Positions 32,607-40,258 of a stretch of DNA of 64,000 nt are shown one piece after another. The stretch is from NCBI RefSeq assembly GCF_020567705.1, contig NZ_JAJDJU010000009.1, forward strand, positions 51,306 to 115,305, written 5' to 3'. The stretch's first letter is position 1, and every line of letters begins with the position of its first letter. Under the pieces are notes generated by a model. That model saw only the letters and a program-made list of their open reading frames with translations. It was not told the origin of the DNA and searched no databases. Source of the stretch: Acidocella sp. KAb 2-4 (lineage in GTDB: Bacteria; Pseudomonadota; Alphaproteobacteria; Acetobacterales; Acetobacteraceae). The translations under genes were made by a program, and so were the position numbers.

Positions 32607-33044
32607 TCAGGCGGCGCTGGCGGCGCGCGCGGCGAGCTCGGCGGCGCGCACCACGCTGGCGGGGGTGCCGCCAATGCCCCAGCTATCCGGCTGGGCGTTG
32701 GCGATATGCACGCGGATACGGGCTTTCTCGGTGCCGAGGTTGCGGTGCAGGATCTCGGTAATGGCGGCAATGATGCGGTGATGCTGCTCTTTCGGGCGGC
32801 CTTCCATTAGCACCATCTGCACGAAGGGCATTTCCACCTGCGGGCGCGGCGTGGTCTTCAGCGCCTCGGCGGCGGGTACCCCGGCGATGCCCCACAGCTC
32901 CAGGTCCACCTCGGTGATCCAGACTTCCAGCCGGTCCTTGGGCGCGGCGAGGATGTTGGACATCGCCTCGGACACCTCCGCGATGACGGCGCGCAGCACG
33001 GCGCGGGGATGGCCTTGCAGCAGGTTGATATGGGCGACGGGCAT
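32607..33044 (-). CDS. Fused double-domain 4-oxalocrotonate tautomerase-like protein
   Basis: 145 aa formed by two tandem 4-OT domains (about 2-55 and 73-127), each ending WGIxG. Known 4-OT needs Pro1, Arg11 and Arg39. Domain 1 has the N-terminal proline (residue 2) but His and Glu at the Arg11 and Arg39 positions. Domain 2 has Arg at both (residues 83 and 111), but its proline (residue 73) is internal, preceded by Glu-Met. The active site may thus be shared between the halves. It is the last gene of the leftward meta-cleavage operon, 20 bp after an SDR, and should isomerise the 4-oxalocrotonate enol/keto forms in the dehydrogenase branch. Confidence 0.85.
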   Translation of the reverse strand: MPVAHINLLQGHPRAVLRAVIAEVSEAMSNILAAPKDRLEVWITEVDLELWGIAGVPAAEALKTTPRPQVEMPFVQMVLMEGRPKEQHHRIIAAITEILHRNLGTEKARIRVHIANAQPDSWGIGGTPASVVRAAELAARAASAA

Positions 33045-33064
33045 GTCGGGGTCTCCCTTCTGGG

Positions 33065-33799
33065 TTAGGGCAGGCCGCGGCGGCGGCCGGAATCGAGCAT
33101 CAGCGTGGAGCCGGTCATGGCATCGGCCTCGGGGTCGAGCAACAGGCTCACCCCCCAGGCGACTTGTTCGGGCGTGGTGAAGGCGCCGATGGCGGATTCG
33201 GCCTTCAGCTCCGCGAACACTGCCTCGACATCGGTGCCGCGCTGCGCGGCGCGCGCGGCGGCGACATTGCGCAGGCGCTCGGTGTCCGCCGGGCCGGGGG
33301 CGATGACATGCGCCGTGACCCCGCGCGGGCCGTAAGCCAGGGCAAGCTGGCGGCAGAGATTCATCAGCGCCGCGTTGCCCACGCCCGCGGTGGCGGCGTA
33401 GGCGGTGGGTTCCAGCCCGTAATGCCCGCCAATGGCGATGATGCGCGATTGCGGCACGAAATGCGCCTCGGCCGCGCGCACCAGCCGCAGCAGGCCGCAG
33501 ACCTTCACATTCACCGCGCCCAGCAGAGCCTCGGGGGAGGCCTCCAGCACCCCGCCCGCCACCGGCACGCCGACACTGTGCACAATGGCGCGGACCGGGG
33601 CGTCCAGCGCGGCGGCGATGGTGGCGATGGCGGTGTCGGCGCCCAAATCGGCGGCGCAGAAGCGCGCGCCCGCCGGTAGCCCGGCGGGCGCCGTGCGACC
33701 GATGATGAGTGCGTCGAGCCCGCGCTCAAGCAGCCGCCGCACGATGATCTGGCCGATGGCGCCGGCGCCGCCGGAGACGATGGCTAGTTCGCGCGCCAT
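33065..33799 (-). CDS. Short-chain dehydrogenase-like protein lacking catalytic Ser and Lys
   Basis: 244-aa Rossmann protein with GGAGAIGQIIVRRLL at the start and an intact NAD(P)-binding fold. The catalytic region is degenerate: the usual Ser-Ser before the tetrad reads Ile-Gly-Gly, and the YxxxK motif reads YAATA, so Ser and Lys are both absent while the Tyr is kept. It lies inside the catechol meta operon, sharing one base with the decarboxylase stop (TAATG), 20 bp before the tautomerase. No standard meta-cleavage step needs an SDR. It may be a non-catalytic or altered-mechanism protein; role unknown. Start at 33799 rather than 16 codons upstream, because of SDR conservation. Confidence 0.8.
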   Translation of the reverse strand: MARELAIVSGGAGAIGQIIVRRLLERGLDALIIGRTAPAGLPAGARFCAADLGADTAIATIAAALDAPVRAIVHSVGVPVAGGVLEASPEALLGAVNVKVCGLLRLVRAAEAHFVPQSRIIAIGGHYGLEPTAYAATAGVGNAALMNLCRQLALAYGPRGVTAHVIAPGPADTERLRNVAAARAAQRGTDVEAVFAELKAESAIGAFTTPEQVAWGVSLLLDPEADAMTGSTLMLDSGRRRGLP

Positions 33800-34581
33800 T
33801 ACACGAAGCGCGCCGAGACGCTGCCGAGACCCTGCATGCGTAGGCACACATGGTCGCCCGCCGCGCAGGCCACGGCCTCGGTGATGCCGCCGGTCAGGAT
33901 CACGTTGCCCGCCTCCAGCCCTTCATCGCGCCGGGCCAGCAGGTTGACGACCAGCGCCACCGCCAGGGCCGGATGCCCGAGCACCGCCGCTCCGGCACCA
34001 AACGAGAAGGGCTTGCCGTTATGCTCCAGCACCATGCCGAGCGTGCGCAGATCGAGATCCTCCACCTTCCGTGCCAGCCCGCCGAGCACAAAGCGCGCGG
34101 AGGAAGAGTTGTCGGCAACCACCGAGGGGAAATCGAATTTGAAATTCTCGTAGCGGGAGTCGATGATCTCCATCGCCGGCATGACGAAATCGGTGGCGGC
34201 GAGCACGGCGCCGATATGGCAGCCCGGCCCGCGCAGGGGCTTTTTCAGCACGAAGGCGATCTCAGGCTCAACGCGCGGGTGGATCAGCTTGGCGCGCTCG
34301 ATCTCGCCGCCATCGGCATCGGCGAAATAATCGGCGAGGAAGCCGTAAGAGGGGGTCTCCACCCCCACCTGCTTCATCTTGGCGCGCGAGGTCAGCCCCG
34401 CCTTGAAGCCGATGATCTGCGTGCCGCGCGCGGTTTTGCGGCGGCGGATCTCGTGCTGGATGGCGTAGCCGTCTGCCTCGGTGATGTCTGGATGCGCGCG
34501 CGAAATTTGCGCCACGGGCTGGGCGTTGAGCTCGGCGTTTTCTAGATATTCAGCCAGTTGCGCGATGGTTTCAGGGGTCAT
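33799..34581 (-). CDS. dmpH: 4-Oxalocrotonate decarboxylase
   Basis: 260-aa member of the hydratase/decarboxylase (DmpE/DmpH) family. YAIQHEIRRRKTARG, IIGFKAGLTSRAKMKQ, VETPSYGFLADYF and SRYENFKFDFPSVVADN match the DmpH/XylI decarboxylase branch more closely than the hydratase. It decarboxylates 2-oxohex-3-enedioate to 2-hydroxypenta-2,4-dienoate with Mg2+ and in characterised systems forms a complex with the hydratase encoded next to it. Nine bases separate it from that gene. Intact; start at 34581 is supported by its N-terminal similarity to DmpH. Confidence 0.92.
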   Translation of the reverse strand: MTPETIAQLAEYLENAELNAQPVAQISRAHPDITEADGYAIQHEIRRRKTARGTQIIGFKAGLTSRAKMKQVGVETPSYGFLADYFADADGGEIERAKLIHPRVEPEIAFVLKKPLRGPGCHIGAVLAATDFVMPAMEIIDSRYENFKFDFPSVVADNSSSARFVLGGLARKVEDLDLRTLGMVLEHNGKPFSFGAGAAVLGHPALAVALVVNLLARRDEGLEAGNVILTGGITEAVACAAGDHVCLRMQGLGSVSARFV

Positions 34582-34590
34582 GGCCGCACC

Positions 34591-35382
34591 TCAGGCAAAA
34601 CGGACGGCGCAGGAGCCCAGCCCGCCAATGGTCATGGAAAGATGATCGCCCGCGGCGATGGGGATGAGTGTGGCGAGCGAGCCGGAGAGCACGACCTCGC
34701 CCGCCTTGAGCGAGATGCCAAGCGGGCCGAGCGTGTTGGCCAGCCAGGCGATCGCATTGGCCGGGTGCCCGAGCGCCGCCGCCCCCGCACCGGTGGCCAC
34801 CACCTCGCCATTCTTCTCCACCACCATGCCGCAGAGCGCGAGGTCGAGCCGGCGCGGGTCGAGCGCCGCGCCGCCCAGCACGAACACGCCGCAGGAGGCG
34901 TTGTCCGCCACCGTGTCGATGATGCCGATCTTCCAGTTTTCGATGCGGGAGTCGACAATCTCGAAACACGGCATCACCGCCTCGGTGGCGGCGATGACCT
35001 CGGCCACGGTCACGCCGGGGCCGGTGAGGTCGCGCTTCATGACGAAGGCGATCTCGCCTTCGGCCTTGGGCTGAATCAGGCGTGACATCGGGATCACGTC
35101 GCCCTCGTTATAGATCATGTCGCTCAGCAGCAGCCCGAAATCGGGCTGGTTGACGCCGAGCAGCGTCTGTACCGCGCGCGAGGTGGCGCCCACTTTTTTG
35201 CCGACGATGCGCGCGCCCGCGGCGAGGCGGTGGCGCAGCATGCGCTCCTGGATGCGGTAGGCATCCTCGATGCTGAGATCATGTCCGCGTCCGGAGAGCG
35301 GGGCGACCGGGGCGTGGGTGACGAGCGCGTTGTGCAGCTCGTCGCCGAGCGTGGTGAGCAGCTCAGAGCTTGACGCAGACAT
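34591..35382 (-). CDS. dmpE: 2-Oxopent-4-enoate hydratase
   Basis: 263-aa hydratase adding water to 2-hydroxypenta-2,4-dienoate to give 4-hydroxy-2-oxovalerate. The sequence follows the DmpE/XylJ pattern: LGDELHNALV start, GKKVGATSRAVQTLLGV, QPDFGLLLSDMIYNEGD, EGEIAFVMKRDLTGPGV and DTVADNASCGVFVLGG. The Glu/Asp residues of the metal site are present. It overlaps the semialdehyde dehydrogenase by 20 bp and is adjacent to dmpH, its usual complex partner. Fifth-step enzyme of the catechol meta pathway. Confidence 0.93.
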   Translation of the reverse strand: MSASSSELLTTLGDELHNALVTHAPVAPLSGRGHDLSIEDAYRIQERMLRHRLAAGARIVGKKVGATSRAVQTLLGVNQPDFGLLLSDMIYNEGDVIPMSRLIQPKAEGEIAFVMKRDLTGPGVTVAEVIAATEAVMPCFEIVDSRIENWKIGIIDTVADNASCGVFVLGGAALDPRRLDLALCGMVVEKNGEVVATGAGAAALGHPANAIAWLANTLGPLGISLKAGEVVLSGSLATLIPIAAGDHLSMTIGGLGSCAVRFA

Positions 35383-36820
35383 TCTTCAGCTCCGTGTAGA
35401 ATTCCAGGGAGTGCACGCCGCCCTCGCGGCCGATGCCCGATTGCTTGGCACCGCCGAAGGGCGTGCGAAGATCGCGCAGGAACCAGGAATTCACCCAAAC
35501 CACGCCCGCCTCCACGGCGGCGGCAACGCGGTGGGCGCGGGCCAGGTCGCGCGTCCAGATCGCGGCGGAAAGGCCGTAATCCAGCGAATTGGCGCGTTCG
35601 ATCACTTCGTCCTCGGTATCGAAGGGCGAGACATGGCAGCACGGGCCGAAGATTTCCTCGCGGCAGACGGCGGCATCGTCGGGCAGGCCGGCCCACACGG
35701 TCGGCTGCACCCAGGCGCCGCCCGCGTAGTCGCCGGGCATCTCGGGCACGCCGCCACCGGCCACCACCGTCGCGCCCTCCTCCACCGCCTTGGCGTAATA
35801 GGAGAGCACCTTGCGCCGGTGCTCCTGGCTGATGAGCGGTCCCATGCTCACGCCTGGCTCATGCGGCGGGCCGACGCGCATGTTTTCGGCGGCGGTCTTC
35901 AGCGCGGCGACGAATTTATCGAAGAACGCGCGTTCGACGAAGACGCGCTCCGTGCCCAGGCAGACCTGCCCGGTATTCATGAAGCAGGAGCGCAGCGTGC
36001 CCTCGATAGCGGCGTCGAGATCGGCATCGGCGAAGATGATGCCGGGGTTTTTGCCGCCCATCTCCAGCGACACGGGGCGTGCGCCATCGGCGGCGGCCTT
36101 CATGATCGCGGCGCCCGTGCGGGTTTCGCCGGTGAAGGTGATGGCGCCGATGCGCGGATGCGTGGCGAGATACTCGCCCGCCGAGCCGGGGCCGAAGCCA
36201 TGCACCACGTTATACACGCCCGCGGGCACGCCCACCGCGTTCATCACCTCGCCCAGCAGCGCGGCGGTTTGCGGCGTCTCTTCCGAGGGCTTCACCACCA
36301 CCGCGTTGCCGCAGGCCAGGGCGGGGCCGACCTTCCAGGTCATTAGCAGCAGCGGCGCGTTCCAGGGGCAGATGACGCCGACCACGCCAACTGGGCGGCG
36401 GATCGAATAATTCAGCGCGCCGCGGCCATCGGGCGTGGCCATCTCGAAGAATTCGGTCGGCACGTTTTTCACCACATCGGCGAAGACGCGGAAATTGGCG
36501 GCGCCGCGCGCGCACATGTGTTTTGCAACGCCAGCCGGCATGCCGGTATCGGCGATTTCGGCGGCGATGAAATCCTCGGCGCGGCGGTCCATCTCGGCCG
36601 CCACGGCGTTCAGCAGGTCTACACGGTCGGCCAGGGTGAGCTTGCCCCACGGTCCTTTCAGCGCCGCGCGCCCGGCGGCCACGGCCGCGTCCACATCCGC
36701 CTTTGCCGCCTCGGCAACGGTGGCGATCACCGCGTTGGTCAGCGGCGAGCGTTTTTCAAAGTTTTTCCCTCCGGCGCCCTCGGTGAAGGCGCCGGCGATA
36801 AAGTTTTGGATGTGGAGCAC
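35363..36820 (-). CDS. dmpC: 2-Hydroxymuconic semialdehyde dehydrogenase
   Basis: 485-aa NAD-dependent aldehyde dehydrogenase oxidising the ring-cleavage product of catechol to 4-oxalocrotonate. Conserved elements: ICPWNAPLLLMTWKVGPAL, ITFTGETRTGAAI, the general-base Glu in SLEMGGKNPGIIF and the nucleophilic Cys in NTGQVCLGTERVFV. Length and neighbours (catechol 2,3-dioxygenase 17 bp upstream, dmpE downstream) fit DmpC/XylG. No hydrolase (DmpD) gene is present, so this dehydrogenase branch is the only visible route, favouring unsubstituted catechol or 4-methylcatechol-like substrates. Confidence 0.93.
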   Translation of the reverse strand: MLHIQNFIAGAFTEGAGGKNFEKRSPLTNAVIATVAEAAKADVDAAVAAGRAALKGPWGKLTLADRVDLLNAVAAEMDRRAEDFIAAEIADTGMPAGVAKHMCARGAANFRVFADVVKNVPTEFFEMATPDGRGALNYSIRRPVGVVGVICPWNAPLLLMTWKVGPALACGNAVVVKPSEETPQTAALLGEVMNAVGVPAGVYNVVHGFGPGSAGEYLATHPRIGAITFTGETRTGAAIMKAAADGARPVSLEMGGKNPGIIFADADLDAAIEGTLRSCFMNTGQVCLGTERVFVERAFFDKFVAALKTAAENMRVGPPHEPGVSMGPLISQEHRRKVLSYYAKAVEEGATVVAGGGVPEMPGDYAGGAWVQPTVWAGLPDDAAVCREEIFGPCCHVSPFDTEDEVIERANSLDYGLSAAIWTRDLARAHRVAAAVEAGVVWVNSWFLRDLRTPFGGAKQSGIGREGGVHSLEFYTELKNVCVKL

Positions 36821-36837
36821 GGTCAGGCTTTCGTCGG

Positions 36838-37767
36838 TTAGCTGAACACGGTGAGGAAGGTCTCGTGCAGCTTGCGCTGCGCGTAGTCGAGGCCTTCGGG
36901 CAGGTGCTCGACCGGCCAGGTGAGCTTGTGCATGTCGGGGTAGGAGATGTAGCCGCCGGAGAAGGTCTCGAAGCGGTTGCCCGAGCGGTCAAACGCGTAA
37001 ATGGTGGCGCCGCGGGTGATGCCGTGGCGGGTCGGGCCGATATCCACCGGCACGTTGTTCATCGACATAATGTCAGCCGCGCGCAGCACGCGCTCCCAGG
37101 TCTCGATCCAGTAGGAGACATGGTGCAGCTTGCCGTTCTCCGGTGCGCGGACGAAGGCGATGTCATGCGTCTTGTTGGAGCAGGAGAGCCATACGGCGAT
37201 CTGCGTCTTGCCGTCCTCGGCCACGACTTCTTCCGTCAGGTAGAAGCCGAGCACGTTAATGAAGATGTCGCGCGCGCCATCGAGATCGCCGCCGCCGAGC
37301 AGGGCGTGGTCCATGCGGGTGGGGGCGATGCCCTTCTCGGCCTGCGGGCACCACGGCGCCGGGTTGCTATAGGGCAGGCCGTTGCCGACGTCCTTCTTAT
37401 CGGCATAGAGCTCGATGACATGGCCGGTCGGCACCTCGAAGCGCACGCGCTCGCCCGTGGCCAGCAATTCGCCAGCCGGCACGCGCTCGGTTTTCACACC
37501 ATAGGCGTTGAGATCGCCTTCCAACTTGTCCAGCGTCGCGGCGCTATCCACCTTGAAGCCGAAGAAATCGATGCCCGCCTTGTCGGATTGGCGCAGGATC
37601 AAGCTGTGATGGTCGCGCTCGTCCCAGGCCTTGAAATACACCCGGTCTTGCGCATCTCGCCCGGTTTCCACCAGGCCCAACACCTCGCGATAAAACTTGG
37701 CGTCTTCTTCAAGGTTGAGCACGCGAATCTGCGCGTGGCCCGGCCGCATCACTCCAGTAACACCCAT
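36838..37767 (-). CDS. dmpB: Catechol 2,3-dioxygenase
   Basis: 309-aa Fe(II) extradiol dioxygenase of the vicinal-oxygen-chelate fold, closely patterned on XylE/DmpB: GVMRPGHAQIRVLNL start, two repeated modules, iron ligands His154 (DHALL), a His in LHHVSYW (215/216) and Glu267 (NRFETFSGG), plus SMNNVPVDIGPTRHG. It opens catechol next to the hydroxyls to give 2-hydroxymuconic semialdehyde. Preceded by a 2Fe-2S ferredoxin (39 bp) of the type that re-reduces the active-site iron after inactivation, and followed by the dehydrogenase. Confidence 0.95.
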   Translation of the reverse strand: MGVTGVMRPGHAQIRVLNLEEDAKFYREVLGLVETGRDAQDRVYFKAWDERDHHSLILRQSDKAGIDFFGFKVDSAATLDKLEGDLNAYGVKTERVPAGELLATGERVRFEVPTGHVIELYADKKDVGNGLPYSNPAPWCPQAEKGIAPTRMDHALLGGGDLDGARDIFINVLGFYLTEEVVAEDGKTQIAVWLSCSNKTHDIAFVRAPENGKLHHVSYWIETWERVLRAADIMSMNNVPVDIGPTRHGITRGATIYAFDRSGNRFETFSGGYISYPDMHKLTWPVEHLPEGLDYAQRKLHETFLTVFS

Positions 37768-37806
37768 GTCTCGTTTCTCCCTTCGGGTTTTGAAAACCTG
37801 CCGGCC

Positions 37807-38148
37807 TTATGTGCCGGATCTGGTAACGCATTTGTTGAGCTTGCCGATTACGGCGACCGTGACTTCCTCCAGCGGGCGCACGCAGCAGGCGAGCACGCGG
37901 CCTTGGGCAAGGTCGTCATCGCTGACATATTCACGGCTCATCGGGCGCATCTGCGCATAGGCCCCGGCGGTGATCTGCACCTTGCACACCGAGCAGCCGC
38001 CGCCCCGGCAACCCACCGGAATCCCGCGCTTGCCCAGCCGGTACATGCCGGTGAGCAGGCTCTCATCCGTGCGACAGCGATAGGTCTCGCCAGTCTCGGC
38101 GATCGTCACCACCACGTTTTGCGCCGCGGCCAGCTGAACGTCCGTCAC
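37807..38148 (-). CDS. 2Fe-2S ferredoxin, XylT/DmpQ-like
   Basis: 113-aa plant-type ferredoxin. The cysteine pattern is C-x4-C-x2-C (GCRGGGCSVCKV) with a fourth Cys about 30 residues later in VLACCVRPL. In tol- and dmp-type clusters such a protein directly upstream of catechol 2,3-dioxygenase re-reduces its oxidised iron, and the order here is the same. The start is taken as GTG at 38148 (VTDVQLAAAQN), preceded by GAGG; the frame is open further upstream through the promoter region but that part is not ferredoxin-like. First gene of the leftward meta-cleavage operon. Confidence 0.85.
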   Translation of the reverse strand: MTDVQLAAAQNVVVTIAETGETYRCRTDESLLTGMYRLGKRGIPVGCRGGGCSVCKVQITAGAYAQMRPMSREYVSDDDLAQGRVLACCVRPLEEVTVAVIGKLNKCVTRSGT

Positions 38149-38232
38149 CCTCGATCCTCGTTTGTTATCAACGATGGGTGCATGTTGCTGGATTTGCGAA
38201 ACGGCAGAAAATACTTTTTTATGGCGTAAGTC

Positions 38233-38247
38233 ATACTTGTCCGGTAT
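38233..38247. promoter_or_regulatory. BenM/CatM-type LysR box between ferredoxin and lysR
   Basis: ATAC-TTGTCCG-GTAT is an exact ATAC-N7-GTAT site, the recognition form of BenM/CatM-type LysR regulators, embedded in the longer inverted repeat CATAC-N7-GTATG. It stands midway between the divergent starts, 84 bp from the ferredoxin GTG and 85 bp from the lysR ATG. Confidence 0.7.
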
Positions 38248-38332
38248 GGCGCGGTTGCGCATCCGCGAAGTAAGCGATGGAAAATCGCGGCGCCGGAAGG
38301 CTGACTCAACAACAAGGCGGCACGAGGGAAGC

Positions 38333-39244
38333 ATGATCGAGCTTCGGCATCTTAAATATTTCGCGGCGGTGGCCAGGGAGCAGAATATCGGCCGCGCGGC
38401 GCTGGCGCTGAACATCTCGCAGCCGCCGCTCACGCGCCAGATCCAGCAGCTTGAGGAGGAGATCGGCGCGCCGCTGTTCATCCGCTCGGTCAAGGGCGTG
38501 GAACTCACGGCGGCGGGGCAGGCGCTCTATGCCGATGCCACGGCGATCCTCTCGCTCACCGATCTGGCCATCGAGCGCGCCCGCCGGGCCGCGCACGGGC
38601 AGTTGGGGCGGCTCGATGTCGGCATTTTCGGCACTGGCGTGTTCGACGTGGTGCCCCGCGTTTTGCTGAAATTCCGCAACGCTTTTCCGGATGTGGAAAT
38701 CGCGATGCACACGATGACCAAGGAGCAGCAGGTGGAGGCGCTGCGCCAGCGCCGCATCACCATCGGCTTCAACCGGCTGGTGTCGAAATACCCCGACGTG
38801 AAGTCGCGCGTGGTGATGTGGGAGCGCCTGGTGGTGGGCGTGCCGCGCTCCAACCCGCTGGCCGAGCGCGACGCGATCTCCATCGCCGATCTCGCCGGGC
38901 AGCCGCTGGTGCTGTTCCCCAGCACCGGGCATCCGAATTTCTCCGATTTCGTCGCGCATCAATGCCGCGAGCATGGCTTCATCCCGCAAGTGGTGCAGGA
39001 GGTGGGCGATGCGGTCACCGGCGTTGCGCTTGTCGCCTCCGGGTTTGGCGTGTGCATCATCCCGGAATCGGCGACGCATTTCAAAGCCTCGGGCGTGGTC
39101 TATGTGCGCCTCAAGGAATCACCGCCGACCATGCTCGATGTGAGCTGCCTGTATCTGCGGGACGATCCTTCGCCGATCCTGCGTGAATTCCTGCGTATTC
39201 TGGAAGCCTTCCGCGCCGAGAATGGCGTGACCGGGGATGCCTGA
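38333..39244 (+). CDS. LysR family regulator, BenM/CatM/CatR-like
   Basis: 303-aa LysR protein beginning MIELRHLKYFAAVAREQNI, with the helix-turn-helix and linker sequence ISQPPLTRQIQQLEEEIGAP that marks the BenM/CatM/ClcR subgroup, which normally responds to muconate or benzoate and controls ortho-cleavage genes. Here it sits between the two divergent halves of a meta-cleavage pathway. The ATG at 38333 is preceded by GAGGGA; an open frame extends upstream over the regulatory site. It is predicted to bind the ATAC-N7-GTAT box at 38233 and the related site at 39237. Effector unknown. Confidence 0.9.
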   Translation: MIELRHLKYFAAVAREQNIGRAALALNISQPPLTRQIQQLEEEIGAPLFIRSVKGVELTAAGQALYADATAILSLTDLAIERARRAAHGQLGRLDVGIFGTGVFDVVPRVLLKFRNAFPDVEIAMHTMTKEQQVEALRQRRITIGFNRLVSKYPDVKSRVVMWERLVVGVPRSNPLAERDAISIADLAGQPLVLFPSTGHPNFSDFVAHQCREHGFIPQVVQEVGDAVTGVALVASGFGVCIIPESATHFKASGVVYVRLKESPPTMLDVSCLYLRDDPSPILREFLRILEAFRAENGVTGDA

Positions 39245-39251
39245 GCGGTAT
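39237..39251. promoter_or_regulatory. Second BenM/CatM-type box before dmpF
   Basis: ATGC-CTGAGCG-GTAT matches ATAC-N7-GTAT at all but one base and keeps the T-N11-A core. The string CGGTATGGCGCG (39246-39257) is identical to 38242-38253 in the first box. It overlaps the lysR stop and ends 86 bp before the dmpF start, the same spacing as the first box has to its genes. Confidence 0.55.
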
Positions 39252-39337
39252 GGCGCGCGGCGCCAAACGGTATTGGACGGCATGATGAGCCCCGCCTAGC
39301 CTCCCGGCGTTTCATCAGAAACGGAAAGTGGGGGGAC

Positions 39338-40258
39338 ATGGCAAAAATCCGATGTGCATTGATCGGCTCGGGCAATATTGGCACCGACCTGATCTACAAG
39401 CTGCGCCGCAGCGACGTTTTGGAGCCGGTGTGGATGGTTGGCATCGACCCTGACTCGGAGGGGCTGAAGCGCGCCGCCGCGATGGGGCTGAAGACCACCG
39501 CCGCGGGTGTCGACGGCCTGCTGCCGCATGTGGCCACGGATCACATCCAGATCGCGTTCGACGCCACCAGCGCCTATGTCCATGCCGAGAACAGCCGCAA
39601 GCTCAACGCGCTGGGCGTGATGATGATCGACCTCACCCCCGCCGCCATCGGCCCGCTCTGCGTGCCGCCGGTGAATCTCAAGCAGCACACCGCCAAGCTG
39701 GAGATGAACGTGAACATGATCTCCTGCGCCGGGCAGGCGACGATCCCGATCGTGCATGCCGTCTCGCGTGTGCAGAGCGTGGAGTATGCCGAGATCGTCG
39801 CCACGCTCGCGTCGAAATCGATCGGCCCCGGCACGCGCGCGAATCTTGACGAATTCACCTATACCACCTCCGACGCGCTGGTGGCCGTGGGTGGGGCGCG
39901 CCGGGGCAAGGCGCTGGCGGTGATCAACCCGGCCGAGCCGCCGATGATCATGCGCAACACCATCTACTGCCTCACCGATGACGCGCCGGATGTCGAAAAA
40001 ATCACGGAGTCCGTGCTGGCGATGATCGGTGAGGTGCAGACCTACGTGCCCGGCTACAAGCTGGTGAACGGCCCGGTCTTCGACGGCAAGCGCGTCGCCG
40101 TGTTCATGGAGGTCGCGGGGCTGGGCGATTATCTGCCCACTTACGCGGGCAATCTCGACATCATGACCGCCGCCGCCACCCGCACCGCCGAGATGTTCGC
40201 CGAGGAGATCCTCGCGGGCACGTTGAAACTTCCCGCCCCGCAGGAGGCGCTCGCATGA
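39338..40258 (+). CDS. dmpF: Acetaldehyde dehydrogenase (acylating)
   Basis: 306-aa CoA-dependent dehydrogenase turning acetaldehyde, NAD+ and CoA into acetyl-CoA. Rossmann motif [12 protein letters not shown] at the start, catalytic Cys in [15 protein letters not shown] (about residue 128), and [17 protein letters not shown] later on, as in DmpF/MhpF/BphJ. In characterised systems it forms a tight channel complex with the aldolase, whose gene follows with a 4-bp overlap. It begins 93 bp after lysR, with a BenM-type box in between. Confidence 0.95.
   Translation: MAKIRCALIGSGNIGTDLIYKLRRSDVLEPVWMVGIDPDSEGLKRAAAMGLKTTAAGVDGLLPHVATDHIQIAFDATSAYVHAENSRKLNALGVMMIDLTPAAIGPLCVPPVNLKQHTAKLEMNVNMISCAGQATIPIVHAVSRVQSVEYAEIVATLASKSIGPGTRANLDEFTYTTSDALVAVGGARRGKALAVINPAEPPMIMRNTIYCLTDDAPDVEKITESVLAMIGEVQTYVPGYKLVNGPVFDGKRVAVFMEVAGLGDYLPTYAGNLDIMTAAATRTAEMFAEEILAGTLKLPAPQEALA

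Noticed and set aside
38161..38174. TTGTTATCAACG-like symmetry near the ferredoxin start considered as an FNR site
   Set aside because: Half-sites are not separated by four bases as FNR boxes require; the ATAC-N7-GTAT site explains the region better.
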